Part shown: in pieces, positions 1-6,814 of the stretch
How the letters are laid out: every line of letters starts with the position of its first letter
How positions within the stretch are numbered: the stretch's first letter is position 1
From: an uncultured Oscillospiraceae bacterium
Lineage (GTDB): Bacteria > Bacillota > Clostridia > Oscillospirales > Oscillospiraceae
DNA length: 16,251 bases
Direction: 5' to 3'
Assembly (NCBI GenBank): GCA_910584805.1
Contig: CAJUCB010000042.1
Span: 1 to 16,251, forward strand
Position numbers and translations under genes: made by a program
The notes under the pieces: model-generated
Seen by the model: only the letters and a program-made list of their open reading frames with translations
The model's database searches: none
Told to the model about the DNA's origin: nothing

Positions 1-100
1 ACTCTACGAATCATTCCGTTTTTTCCTCGGTTTTTGTGTCCGTTTTATTGGGAAGAGCTCAAAATATCGTGTCCTTGTTCTGGGGTACATTTTAATGCAC

Positions 101-123
101 ATCCCCCGGCAAGGCCGGGGGAT
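101..123 (-). terminator. Probable glyA terminator hairpin
   Basis: A perfect 10-bp stem (101-110 with 114-123) with a 3-base loop lies 24 bases after the glyA stop codon. The stem is very GC-rich. The bases after it on the minus strand are only modestly T-rich (GTGCATTAAAAT), so it is a weak-tailed intrinsic terminator. It could also act on transcripts coming from the left. Confidence 0.6.
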
Positions 124-146
124 GCTTGCTGTCTATTCAACAAAGA

Positions 147-1391
147 TTACTCATACATAGGATACTTGGAAGTGATGGCCGCCACACCAGCGCGGATCTC
201 GTCCTGCTTGGTATCAAATTCTGTGGCAGTCTGCCAAATCAGCTTGCCCAAAGCCTCCATATCCTCCTCCCGCAGGCCACGGCTGGTGGCGGCGGGGACA
301 CCCACGCGAATTCCGCTGGTGACGAAGGGAGACTGGGGGTCGTCGGGGATGGTGTTCTTGTTGACGGTGATGTTCACCTGATCCAGGCGTTTTTCCATCT
401 CCTTGCCGGTGATGTTGGCCGGGCGCAGGTCTACCAGCATCAGATGGTTGTCAGTACCACCGGACACCAGCTGGAACCCAGCATCCATCAGGCTCTGGGC
501 CAAGGCAGAAGCATTCTTGATTACCTGCTCCTGGTAAGTCTTGAACTCCGGCTTCAGCGCTTCTCCGAAGGCCACGGCCTTGGCAGTGATGATGTGCATC
601 AGAGGACCACCCTGGGAGCCGGGGAAGATGGCCTTGTCAATCTGCTTTGCCAAATCCTCGGTGCAGAGAATCACGCCGCCTCTGGGACCCCGGAGCGTCT
701 TATGGGTGGTAGTGGTGACCACGTGTGCATAGGGCACGGGTGAGGGATGCAGGCCCGCAGCCACCAAGCCAGCAATATGGGCCATATCCACGAAGAGGTA
801 AGCCCCCACCTCGTCGGCAATCTCCCGGAATGCCTTAAAGTCAATGATGCGGGGATAAGCGGAGGCACCGGCCACAATCATCTTGGGCTTGTTCTTCTTA
901 GCCAGGTCCCGAACCTGGTCGTAGTCGATGCGGTGGGTCTTGGGGTCCACACCGTAGGGGACGATGTTATAGTTGAGGCCAGAGTAGTTCACGGGGCTGC
1001 CATGGGTCAGGTGTCCACCGTTGTCCAGGTTCATGCCCATCACAGTGTCGCCGATCTTGCACAGGGCCTGATACACTGCGAAGTTGGCGGAAGCACCGCT
1101 GTGGGGCTGGACGTTGGCATGGTCCGCGCCGAAAAGCTTTTTGGCCCGCTCCCGGGCCAGCTCCTCCACCACGTCCACGCACTCACAGCCGCCATAGTAG
1201 CGCTTGCCGGGATAACCCTCGGCATACTTGTTGGTCAGGACGGTGGAAGCCGCCGCCAGGACTGCTTCGCTGACGAAGTTCTCCGAGGCGATGAGCTCAA
1301 TATTCCGCCGCTGGCGGTCGTACTCCGCCTTGACGGCGTTGCCCACCTCGGGGTCCTGCTGGATTAGGAAATCAATGACATTTTTGACCAC
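147..1391 (-). CDS. glyA: Serine hydroxymethyltransferase
   Basis: A cytoplasmic PLP enzyme that interconverts serine and glycine while making 5,10-methylene-tetrahydrofolate, the main one-carbon source for purine, thymidylate and methionine synthesis. The 414-residue protein is the usual length. Visible family signatures are the N-terminal IELIASENF segment (31-39), the cofactor-contacting DMAHIAG (202-208) and the PLP-lysine motif TTTTHKTLRGPRGG, which puts the Schiff-base lysine at K231. I chose the GTG start at 1391 because an AAGGAGAG ribosome site lies just upstream and the protein then begins like other SHMTs. It is divergent from nth and has its own promoter. Lysine is almost always AAG, which fits high expression. 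The identification is secure. Confidence 0.98.
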   Translation of the reverse strand: MVKNVIDFLIQQDPEVGNAVKAEYDRQRRNIELIASENFVSEAVLAAASTVLTNKYAEGYPGKRYYGGCECVDVVEELARERAKKLFGADHANVQPHSGASANFAVYQALCKIGDTVMGMNLDNGGHLTHGSPVNYSGLNYNIVPYGVDPKTHRIDYDQVRDLAKKNKPKMIVAGASAYPRIIDFKAFREIADEVGAYLFVDMAHIAGLVAAGLHPSPVPYAHVVTTTTHKTLRGPRGGVILCTEDLAKQIDKAIFPGSQGGPLMHIITAKAVAFGEALKPEFKTYQEQVIKNASALAQSLMDAGFQLVSGGTDNHLMLVDLRPANITGKEMEKRLDQVNITVNKNTIPDDPQSPFVTSGIRVGVPAATSRGLREEDMEALGKLIWQTATEFDTKQDEIRAGVAAITSKYPMYE

Positions 1392-1469
1392 GATATTCTC
1401 TCCTTTTGTTTGGTTGCCGCCTCCCCACCGGAGCAGTGAAAGCGGGGCGTTCCTTGTTCTCCTGGATAT

Positions 1470-1497
1470 ATTATACTCTAAATCTCTGAAAAATCAA
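1470..1497 (-). promoter_or_regulatory. Candidate sigma-A promoter of glyA
   Basis: On the minus strand a perfect -10 TATAAT (1470-1475) is preceded by TTGATT (1492-1497) with a 16-base spacer. Transcription would start near 1463 and give a leader of about 70 bases before the GTG start. Nothing recognisable as a riboswitch is seen in that leader. Confidence 0.55.
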
Positions 1498-1526
1498 ATG
1501 ACGAATTTCCAGGTTTATGGTATAAT
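1498..1526 (+). promoter_or_regulatory. Candidate sigma-A promoter of nth
   Basis: A perfect -10 TATAAT (1521-1526) is preceded directly by TGG, an extended -10 feature. A four-of-six -35 match, ATGACG (1498-1503), lies 17 bases upstream. The -35 directly abuts the -35 of the divergent glyA promoter. Confidence 0.55.
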
Positions 1527-1578
1527 CGTGTTGTAAACACAGCGATTTTGCTGAATCTATCCAGAAGGAAGCTATCCT

Positions 1579-2226
1579 ATGAAAACATCGGAAGAGATCT
1601 GTGCCATCATTGAAGAATTGAAAGCCCTCTATCCCCTGGGGATCTGCTCCCTGGAGTATGAAAAGGATTACGAGCTGCTCTTTGCTACCCGCCTCTCTGC
1701 CCAATGCACCGACGAGCGGGTCAATCAGGTCACCCCTGCCCTTTTCGCCGCTTTCCCCACCTTAGAGTCCCTAGCCCAGGCAGAGCCAACCGACGTGGAA
1801 CCCTACATCCACTCCTGCGGCTTTTTCCGGGCCAAAGCCAAGGACATCGTTCTGGCCTCCCGGATGCTGATTGCAGAGTATGGCGGGAAGGTCCCCGCCA
1901 CCATGGAAGAACTGCTGCGCCTGCCTGGCGTGGGCCGTAAAACAGCCAATCTGATCCTGGGGGATGTACACAACACGCCCGGTGTGGTGGTGGCGGACAC
2001 CCACTGCATCCGCATCACGGGCCTCTTGGGGCTCACTGACGGCACCAAGGATCCAGGCAAAACGGAGAAGCAACTGCGCGCCTGCCTGCCTCCTGAGGAG
2101 TCCAACGACTTCTGCCACCGGATGGTGCTCCACGGTCGTGCCGTCTGCCGGGCCCGTCGCCCAGATTGCCCCAGCTGTACCCTGCGGCCTTGGTGCGACC
2201 ACTTCTCCACCAGTGGAGAAGATTGA
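1579..2226 (+). CDS. nth: Endonuclease III, base-excision repair DNA glycosylase/AP lyase
   Basis: Removes oxidised pyrimidines from DNA and cleaves the resulting abasic site. The 215-residue protein has the family's usual size. It shows the helix-hairpin-helix motif LPGVGRKTAN (115-124) with the expected Schiff-base lysine at K121, and the catalytic aspartate D140 in ADTH. The C-terminal [4Fe-4S] cluster ligands are C190, C197, C200 and C206 in exact C-x6-C-x2-C-x5-C spacing, so the enzyme looks intact. The ATG at 1579 is preceded by an AAGGAAGC ribosome site. It is transcribed alone from a promoter at 1498-1526 and ends at a strong hairpin. Confidence 0.97.
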   Translation: MKTSEEICAIIEELKALYPLGICSLEYEKDYELLFATRLSAQCTDERVNQVTPALFAAFPTLESLAQAEPTDVEPYIHSCGFFRAKAKDIVLASRMLIAEYGGKVPATMEELLRLPGVGRKTANLILGDVHNTPGVVVADTHCIRITGLLGLTDGTKDPGKTEKQLRACLPPEESNDFCHRMVLHGRAVCRARRPDCPSCTLRPWCDHFSTSGED

Positions 2227-2247
2227 TTGCAACGTCCTAAAACCCTA

Positions 2248-2283
2248 AATGCGCCGGCAAGAGAAGCTCTCTTCCGGCGCATT
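2248..2283. terminator. Bidirectional terminator between nth and coaX
   Basis: A 10-bp outer stem (2248-2257 with 2274-2283) continues, after one bulged C, into a 6-bp inner stem (2259-2264 with 2268-2273) closed by a 3-base loop. It is followed by a T-rich run on the plus strand (CCTTTTATTCTTGTT). On the minus strand it is followed by TTTAGGGTTTTAGG, so it can serve both convergent genes. Confidence 0.88.
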
Positions 2284-2287
2284 CCTT

Positions 2288-3067
2288 TTATTCTTGTTCC
2301 TGATTTTTATACCGTTCATAGATAATCCGCAGGCCATCCAAAATGAGCTGGCTGTCTACTACGTCGATGAGGTCCGTATTATCGGCAATGAGCCTTGCCA
2401 GCCCCCCAGTGGCCACCACCTTAATGTCCGGCCCGTAGCCCATCTCCTCTTTGGTCTGGCGGATGAGATACTCAATGGCCCCGATATAGCCCACCACAGA
2501 GCCCGCCTGAATCTGGCTGACTGTGTTCTGCCCCAAAACGGTGCCTGGATGATCCAGCTCGATTCTAGGAAGCATGGCCGCCCGTTGGAATAGGGCGTCA
2601 GTGGAAACCCGCAGCCCCGCCAGGATACATCCCCCCAAGTAAGTTCCTTGGTGATTCACAGCATCCACAGTGGTGGCAGTGCCGAAGTCCAGCACCACCA
2701 AGGGCTTTCCATACTTGGCAATGGCCGCCACACAGGCCACTGCCCGGTCAGAGCCCAAGCGCTCATCCCCCTCATAGTGGATATCCGAGGAAACATCCTC
2801 ATCTACGATGATAGGCCGCTTGCCAAAATATTTCGCAATGGCGTTGGTCAGGGTGTACATCACCTGGGGCACCACAGAGGCAACGATGATGTCACAGACC
2901 TGGTCCATGTCCAGGTCGAAGCGCCGGAAATATTCGCAGACCGTCAACCCGATCTCATCAGAGGTTTTGTTGGCATCCGTCATCAACCGGAAGCTGCCCA
3001 GCAGCTTGTCCCCTTCCAAAAGTCCAAACACCATGTTGGTGTTTCCCACGTCAATCGCCAGCAGCAC
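2288..3067 (-). CDS. coaX: Type III pantothenate kinase
   Basis: Catalyses ATP-dependent phosphorylation of pantothenate, the first step of coenzyme A synthesis, in the cytoplasm. The 259-residue protein has the ASKHA-fold signatures of the CoaX family: the N-terminal phosphate loop DVGNTN (6-11), GSDR (105-108) holding the catalytic aspartate D107, and DFGTATT (127-133). Type III enzymes need a monovalent cation and resist feedback by CoA; this is family knowledge. I chose the GTG start at 3067 because GGGAGG lies 8 bases upstream and the DxGNT motif falls at its normal distance from the N-terminus. It follows the GyrI-like gene by 121 bases on the same strand and probably has its own promoter. 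Confidence 0.96.
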   Translation of the reverse strand: MLLAIDVGNTNMVFGLLEGDKLLGSFRLMTDANKTSDEIGLTVCEYFRRFDLDMDQVCDIIVASVVPQVMYTLTNAIAKYFGKRPIIVDEDVSSDIHYEGDERLGSDRAVACVAAIAKYGKPLVVLDFGTATTVDAVNHQGTYLGGCILAGLRVSTDALFQRAAMLPRIELDHPGTVLGQNTVSQIQAGSVVGYIGAIEYLIRQTKEEMGYGPDIKVVATGGLARLIADNTDLIDVVDSQLILDGLRIIYERYKNQEQE

Positions 3068-3127
3068 AGCCGTTTCCTCCCCGTCCCCAAATCAATTCCG
3101 GCTTTTAGGCAAGCCGAAAGCCTGTTT

Positions 3128-3136
3128 ATCATAGCA
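3128..3136 (-). promoter_or_regulatory. Candidate extended -10 promoter of coaX
   Basis: On the minus strand TATGAT (3128-3133) is preceded directly by TGC, an extended -10. The best -35 at 17 bases, TGGAAA, is weak. It lies about 60 bases upstream of the coaX start. Confidence 0.35.
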
Positions 3137-3188
3137 TATTCCAAGGGGTTTTTCCAGCCCAATTTTTTCGACGGATTCTCCCCCTGGC

Positions 3189-3821
3189 TTATCTCTTTTT
3201 GATGGGATGGCGGATCACCGTCTTCCACTTCTCTGGTGCAGCCCTTCGGGGGTCAGAGAGGTAAATCTCATGGTGCCGGCGCGTCTGAGACAAATCGTTC
3301 TCATACCCTTGCTCTGCCAGGTATGCATCCATCTGGGCCACCGTCTCTGGTTCGCTGTCGTAGGGCCCCAGGTGCATGATCTGGGCGCACAGGCCTTCTT
3401 CCACTGTCAAAAACTCTGCGGAAGAGCAGTCCAGCTTCTTCTTTCGTTCCGCTTCTGCCACAGCCCACGTGAAATTCTCACGGGTCACAAAATCCGGCAA
3501 ACGGATCATGGCAATCCATTGGAAGCCAGACTTGTCGGCATAATCCACTCCCGTTTTGTCCTCCTGCCACCAAAAGCCCTCTAGGGGCGGGACCACATAT
3601 TCAAAAAAACCTTCAATTTGGTAACCGCTCTTTTTACTCATTTTCAAAGTATATGCCACCCCATAGAGCACTCCTACCGCCCGCTTGTAGGCACCGTCCT
3701 CCTGATTGGGATCGCCGCTGCCCCTCACCGCAATGTAGTTCATGGGTGGCACCTCTACAATTTCCGGCTTGCGTTTAGGCAGGTAAAATTCCTTATATTC
3801 CTTTTTGAAATCAAATGGCAT
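3189..3821 (-). CDS. GyrI-like small-molecule-binding domain protein
   Basis: A 210-residue cytoplasmic protein with no signal peptide or membrane segment. The opening KPEIVEVPPMNYIAVRGSGDP, the central EGFFEYVVPPLEGFW and FQWIAMIRLPDFV, and the late QIMHLGPYDSEPETV...HHEIYLSD block match the GyrI-like/SOUL-type fold (SbmC/BmrR ligand-domain superfamily) found as stand-alone proteins in Firmicutes. Members bind hydrophobic small molecules, and some are reported to hydrolyse cyclopropanoid toxins; which applies here is unknown. No DNA-binding domain is present, so it is not a regulator by itself. The ATG start at 3821 has an AAGGAGGGG ribosome site. It is divergent from the small-protein trio. 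Confidence 0.85.
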   Translation of the reverse strand: MPFDFKKEYKEFYLPKRKPEIVEVPPMNYIAVRGSGDPNQEDGAYKRAVGVLYGVAYTLKMSKKSGYQIEGFFEYVVPPLEGFWWQEDKTGVDYADKSGFQWIAMIRLPDFVTRENFTWAVAEAERKKKLDCSSAEFLTVEEGLCAQIMHLGPYDSEPETVAQMDAYLAEQGYENDLSQTRRHHEIYLSDPRRAAPEKWKTVIRHPIKKR

Positions 3822-3858
3822 GGAAGCCCCTCCTTTTTATGGCCGAATTTTTCCGTCC

Positions 3859-3889
3859 ATTACAAATCCAGGGTAGTTTCTCTTGTCAC
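3859..3889 (-). promoter_or_regulatory. Possible promoter of the GyrI-like gene
   Basis: On the minus strand GTGACA (3884-3889) and TGTAAT (3859-3864) each match the sigma-A consensus at five of six bases. The spacer is 19 bases, longer than ideal, so this is tentative. Confidence 0.25.
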
Positions 3890-3914
3890 ACAGCGGCGGC
3901 GGCACACATATACT
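3887..3914 (+). promoter_or_regulatory. Possible sporulation-type promoter upstream of the small-protein trio
   Basis: The sequence CACA, 16 bases, then CATATACT (3907-3914) resembles the sigma-K pattern (mACm, 16-17 bases, CATAnnnTA) except for its last base. It also resembles the sigma-E -10 but lacks a sigma-E -35. TTGTCA (3883-3888) is present but sits 20 bases from TATACT (3909-3914), a poor sigma-A spacing. A start near 3921 would leave a short leader to the AGGAGGAAAG ribosome site (3929-3938). The consensus carries little information, so chance is quite possible. Confidence 0.25.
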
Positions 3915-3943
3915 GTGGTAACCCAAATAGGAGGAAAGCGACT

Positions 3944-4216
3944 ATGCGCCAACCATCTACCCCCCATGATGCGGCCAAAGAGGCCCAAAAGCTCATCAAC
4001 AGCAACGCATCCCTTCGCCAGGCGTTGAACAGTCCAGATGCCCAGCAGATCTTAAAGGTATTGCAGTCCAAGGACGCCAACCGGCTCCAGGCTGCGGCCC
4101 AATCTGCGCTCAAGGGTGACCCCAGTGCCCTCAGTGGGATCCTGGCGGAGCTGTCCCAAAATGCTGACGCAGGAAAGGCCATGGACCGGCTGAACCATAT
4201 CATGAACAGACAGTAA
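3944..4216 (+). CDS. Small helical hypothetical protein, first gene of trio
   Basis: A 90-residue soluble protein predicted to be almost all helical, rich in Ala, Gln, Leu and Asn, with no signal peptide or cysteine. It has two similar stretches, ALNSPDAQQILKVLQ (27-41) and a later ALSGILAELSQNADAGKAMDRL (62-83), each resembling a short helix-turn-helix unit with an asparagine/aspartate cap. The function is not recognised. From memory, similar small proteins sit next to the same two partners in other Oscillospiraceae, but I could not verify this. I chose the ATG at 3944 over an upstream in-frame start at 3815 because AGGAGGAAAG lies just before it and the extra upstream residues look like noncoding translation. 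A 37-base gap with a ribosome site leads to the next gene. Confidence 0.75.
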   Translation: MRQPSTPHDAAKEAQKLINSNASLRQALNSPDAQQILKVLQSKDANRLQAAAQSALKGDPSALSGILAELSQNADAGKAMDRLNHIMNRQ

Positions 4217-4253
4217 GTTTCCACAACTTTGGGGGAAAGGAGGGAACGTTCCC

Positions 4254-4631
4254 ATGGCCGACTTTGAAGAAGCATTGAACAGCCTATTGGCTGATCCCGA
4301 CGCCATGGGCCAGATCATGGCCCTGGCGGGTAAGCTTGGGGGCGATCTCGCCCCCTCTCCCCCTTCTGAAGGTTCGGAGGAAGCAACAGAGCCCGAAGTC
4401 CTCCCCCCTCTGATGAACATGGAATTGCTGGGCCACCTGGGCACACTGTTGGAGCTGTTCCAGTCCAGTGGGCAGAGCAAGCAGGAGGCGATTGCCCTGC
4501 TTACCGCACTGCGGCCCTTCCTGCGGAGCGCACAGCAGCGCAAGCTAGACCGGGCCATCCGTCTGGCTGGGATGTCCTCCGCCGCCCGGCAGGCCTACCT
4601 GCTTTGGAAGGAGGGGGAACTCCATGTATAA
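4254..4631 (+). CDS. Small helical hypothetical protein, second gene of trio
   Basis: A 125-residue soluble protein with three parts. These are an N-terminal helical stretch (1-30, ADFEEALNSLLADPDAMGQIMALAGKL), an acidic and proline-rich linker (31-52), and a C-terminal helical region (54-122) ending in a basic stretch with ALRPFLRSAQQRKLDRAIRLAG. The opening resembles part of the preceding protein (ALNS, then a PDA-x-x-x-I motif), suggesting related helical units. No enzymatic motif is visible and the function is not recognised. The ribosome site AAAGGAGGGAACG precedes the ATG. Its last codons overlap the start of the next gene by 8 bases, so the two are probably translationally coupled. Confidence 0.8.
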   Translation: MADFEEALNSLLADPDAMGQIMALAGKLGGDLAPSPPSEGSEEATEPEVLPPLMNMELLGHLGTLLELFQSSGQSKQEAIALLTALRPFLRSAQQRKLDRAIRLAGMSSAARQAYLLWKEGELHV

Positions 4632-4926
4632 CGCCTACATCCCCGGTTGCGAACCCTATGAAAAGATCCCGGAGGAAACAACCCCGGGATCAGAACAAGT
4701 CCAAAAGCCACCCCCTAAGGAAACGGGCGTGCTGGGGGGCTTGAGCGGTTTGTTGCAAAAGCTGGGGTTGGGCAAGCTGGAATCCGGGGACCTGCTGCTT
4801 CTGCTGATCCTCTTTCTTTTGCTGCGGGAGGGAGACAAGTTCGACTCCGTTCTCCTCTTGGCCCTGGCCGCCATCTTCCTATTGCCCGACGGCAGCGCTG
4901 GTGTGGAGGACGGTCCCATCGGGTAA
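4624..4926 (+). CDS. Small membrane-associated hypothetical protein, third gene of trio
   Basis: A 100-residue protein. The N-terminal third is polar and proline-rich (MYNAYIPG..., PPPKET at 29-34). A short amphipathic stretch follows (36-51). The C-terminus has two very hydrophobic segments of only 12-13 residues (about 56-68 and 76-87) separated by a charged REGDKFD turn. They are too short for two ordinary membrane spans and look like a helical hairpin inserted in or on a membrane. From memory, proteins beginning MYNxYIP and ending in GDLLLLLILFLLL-type hairpins recur in spore-forming Clostridia; this is unverified. The ribosome site AAGGAGGGGG lies inside the previous gene. The last 48 bases overlap, on the opposite strand, the 3' end of the next gene. 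No terminator is visible. Confidence 0.75.
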   Translation: MYNAYIPGCEPYEKIPEETTPGSEQVQKPPPKETGVLGGLSGLLQKLGLGKLESGDLLLLLILFLLLREGDKFDSVLLLALAAIFLLPDGSAGVEDGPIG

Positions 4927-5631
4927 CGCAAAGCGCACGCCCTCTTCCAATGGCTGAAGGCTTGTCTGCACCATCTCGTAGGCCAAGGCCCCCCCCTCCC
5001 AGGTCTCTGCCCGGTAGAGCAAGCCTGTGGCCGTTTCGATCCAATAGCAGTCCAACGTATCCAGCCCCGCCGGACAGACCTGTACATAAATACAATCTAT
5101 ATTGTCCTTGGTTTCATACCCCGCCGCAGTAATCTCCGTGGGGTCCAACTGCAAGACATCTTCGTAGGTGGGCAAGCGCTGGGCAAGGTCACCGCCGCCC
5201 TCTGGCGCAGCCATCTCCTTCCAGTTGTTGTCCCCTGCATACCAGATGCAGAGCTTCCCGTTCCCCACCAGCCGGTGTTCCACGCTGCCGTTGGTGGGGC
5301 GTAGCTCTGTCTTGACATAGCTGCCATCTGCCCAAATCTCCACAGCGCAGGTGGTACTGCCACTCTGGTTGCCAGAATGCCAATAATAGTTGATCTGGGT
5401 CTCCCGGTGGTAAGCCTCTGGGCGGGAGAGAGTCCCGATCACGCTCTGTACCGTCTCTGGCGTGACCTCCACCGGAAGAAATTCCGTCTCCCCTGCGGCA
5501 TCCTGACTGATATCTGGCAGGGTCACTTTCGGGGTCCCCCCCAGGGCAGGCAAGCCAAAGCTCACAAAGACCGCGGCAAACACCGTAAGGGCGATGGCGG
5601 TAATCAGAACCGTTTGATATTTCTTTTCCAT
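4879..5631 (-). CDS. Membrane-anchored extracytoplasmic hypothetical protein
   Basis: A 250-residue protein with one N-terminal membrane segment (about 8-28) and no lipobox cysteine, so it is likely anchored with its body outside the cell. The rest appears beta-rich (for example INYYWHSGNQSGSTTCAVEIWADGSYVKTEL and DCYWIETATGLLYRAETWEGG). The general pattern is reminiscent of LolA/LppX-like lipid-binding folds, but I see no decisive motif and do not assign a function. It follows the epimerase gene by 43 bases with a GGGAGGG ribosome site and seems to be the last gene of the trpS run. Its 3' end overlaps the third trio gene by 48 bases on the opposite strand. Confidence 0.75.
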   Translation of the reverse strand: MEKKYQTVLITAIALTVFAAVFVSFGLPALGGTPKVTLPDISQDAAGETEFLPVEVTPETVQSVIGTLSRPEAYHRETQINYYWHSGNQSGSTTCAVEIWADGSYVKTELRPTNGSVEHRLVGNGKLCIWYAGDNNWKEMAAPEGGGDLAQRLPTYEDVLQLDPTEITAAGYETKDNIDCIYVQVCPAGLDTLDCYWIETATGLLYRAETWEGGALAYEMVQTSLQPLEEGVRFALPDGTVLHTSAAVGQ

Positions 5632-5674
5632 CTACACCCTCCCGCCTTGCTCTGCCCATACAATGCTTTAGACT

Positions 5675-6814
5675 TTACACCGAAAATTCCTCTGGTTTTT
5701 CCTCCCGCAGTCCAGCAGACCACAAGATTGCGTCTACAATCCGGCGGCAGGCATGGCCATCCCCGTAGGGGTTCACTGCCTGGGCCATTTGCTTGTACGC
5801 CTCTTGGTCAGTGAGCAAACGGGCTGCGTGTTGATAAACCGCTGCCTCCTCAGTCCCGGCCAGTAAAACGGTCCCGGCATCCACAGCCTCCGGGCGCTCT
5901 GTCTCCCGGCGCAGGACCAGCACAGGACGGCCCAAAGCGGGGGCCTCCTCCTGGAGCCCGCCGGAATCCGTCATCACAAAACTGGCCCGGGCCATTAAAT
6001 TGTGCATCTCGTCTGGGGTAAGGGGATCAATAAGGTGGATGCGCTCGTGTCCTCCCAGATAGGTCTGGGCCGCCTGGCTCACCACCGGGGACAAATGCAC
6101 CGGATAGACCAGTTCCACCTGGGGAAAGTCCTCCGCCACCCGGCGCAAGGCCTGCATGATGTTGGTCATGGGTTGGCCATAGTTTTCCCTGCGGTGGCAG
6201 GTCACCAGGATGATCTGTTTCCCCTTGTAATCCAGGGTATTCAATAGCTCTGTGCGGAAACGATATGTTTCCTGGACGGTGGTTTTCAGGGCATCGATGA
6301 CAGTATTCCCTGTGACGAACACTCCGTCTCGGATTCCCTCTACCGCCAGATTTTTCCGGTTGGAGACTGTGGGACAAAAGTGGAACTTTGCCAAGTCCCC
6401 CACCAGGGTACGGTTCATCTCCTCCGGAAAGGGCGAGTAGCGGTCCCAGGTACGCAGGCCAGCCTCCACATGACCCACAGGGATTTTTTGATAAAAGGCC
6501 GCCAAGGCTCCGGAAAAGGTGGTAGAGGTATCCCCATGGACCAGCACCAAATCCGGTTTCTCTTGGGAAAACACCGTCTCTAACCCCAACAGGCATTTGC
6601 TGGTAATGGTGTACAAGCTCTGGCGGGCTTCCATAATGTTCAGGTCGTGGTCTGGTGTGATGGAAAACAGGTGCAGCACATCGTCCAGCATCTCCCGGTG
6701 TTGGGCAGTGATGCAGCAGCGGCTCTCAATCTCCGTCCTGCTCTCCAGCTCCTTCACCAGGGGCGCCATCTTCACTGCCTCCGGGCGTGTCCCGAAGATC
6801 GTCATGACTTTCAA
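5675..6814 (-). CDS. wecB: UDP-N-acetylglucosamine 2-epimerase, non-hydrolysing
   Basis: Interconverts UDP-GlcNAc and UDP-ManNAc in the cytoplasm, supplying ManNAc units for a wall glycopolymer (called MnaA in Firmicutes). With a TTG start at 6814 the protein is 379 residues, matching the family. It begins KVMTIFGTRPEA with R10 and has D95 (VHGD), E117 (GHVEAGLR) and E131 (PFPEE) at the same positions as in the E. coli enzyme. HRREN is at 207-211 and TDSGG at 282-286. AAGGAGG lies 9 bases before the TTG. The next in-frame ATG would remove KV of the beta strand, and the ATG at 6898 adds 28 unfamilial residues. The start lies 89 bases inside the preceding transferase gene. Confidence 0.95.
   Translation of the reverse strand: MKVMTIFGTRPEAVKMAPLVKELESRTEIESRCCITAQHREMLDDVLHLFSITPDHDLNIMEARQSLYTITSKCLLGLETVFSQEKPDLVLVHGDTSTTFSGALAAFYQKIPVGHVEAGLRTWDRYSPFPEEMNRTLVGDLAKFHFCPTVSNRKNLAVEGIRDGVFVTGNTVIDALKTTVQETYRFRTELLNTLDYKGKQIILVTCHRRENYGQPMTNIMQALRRVAEDFPQVELVYPVHLSPVVSQAAQTYLGGHERIHLIDPLTPDEMHNLMARASFVMTDSGGLQEEAPALGRPVLVLRRETERPEAVDAGTVLLAGTEEAAVYQHAARLLTDQEAYKQMAQAVNPYGDGHACRRIVDAILWSAGLREEKPEEFSV

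Noticed and set aside
1..14. A possible minus-strand gene start at the left edge (ATG at 12-14 with GAGG 10 bases upstream).
   Set aside because: Only four codons are inside the window and the ribosome site spacing is loose, so nothing can be supported.
126..743. A 205-codon open frame on the plus strand opposite glyA.
   Set aside because: It lies wholly antisense to a secure gene, has no family resemblance, and results from the codon bias of glyA.
3100..3122. A hairpin (GGCTTT with AAAGCC) near the coaX promoter.
   Set aside because: The stem is only six pairs with a long loop, overlaps the likely transcription start, and has no T-run.
3815..3943. An N-terminal extension of the first trio protein to the ATG at 3815.
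   Set aside because: The 43 extra residues have no helical character like the rest, and a good ribosome site lies just before the ATG at 3944.
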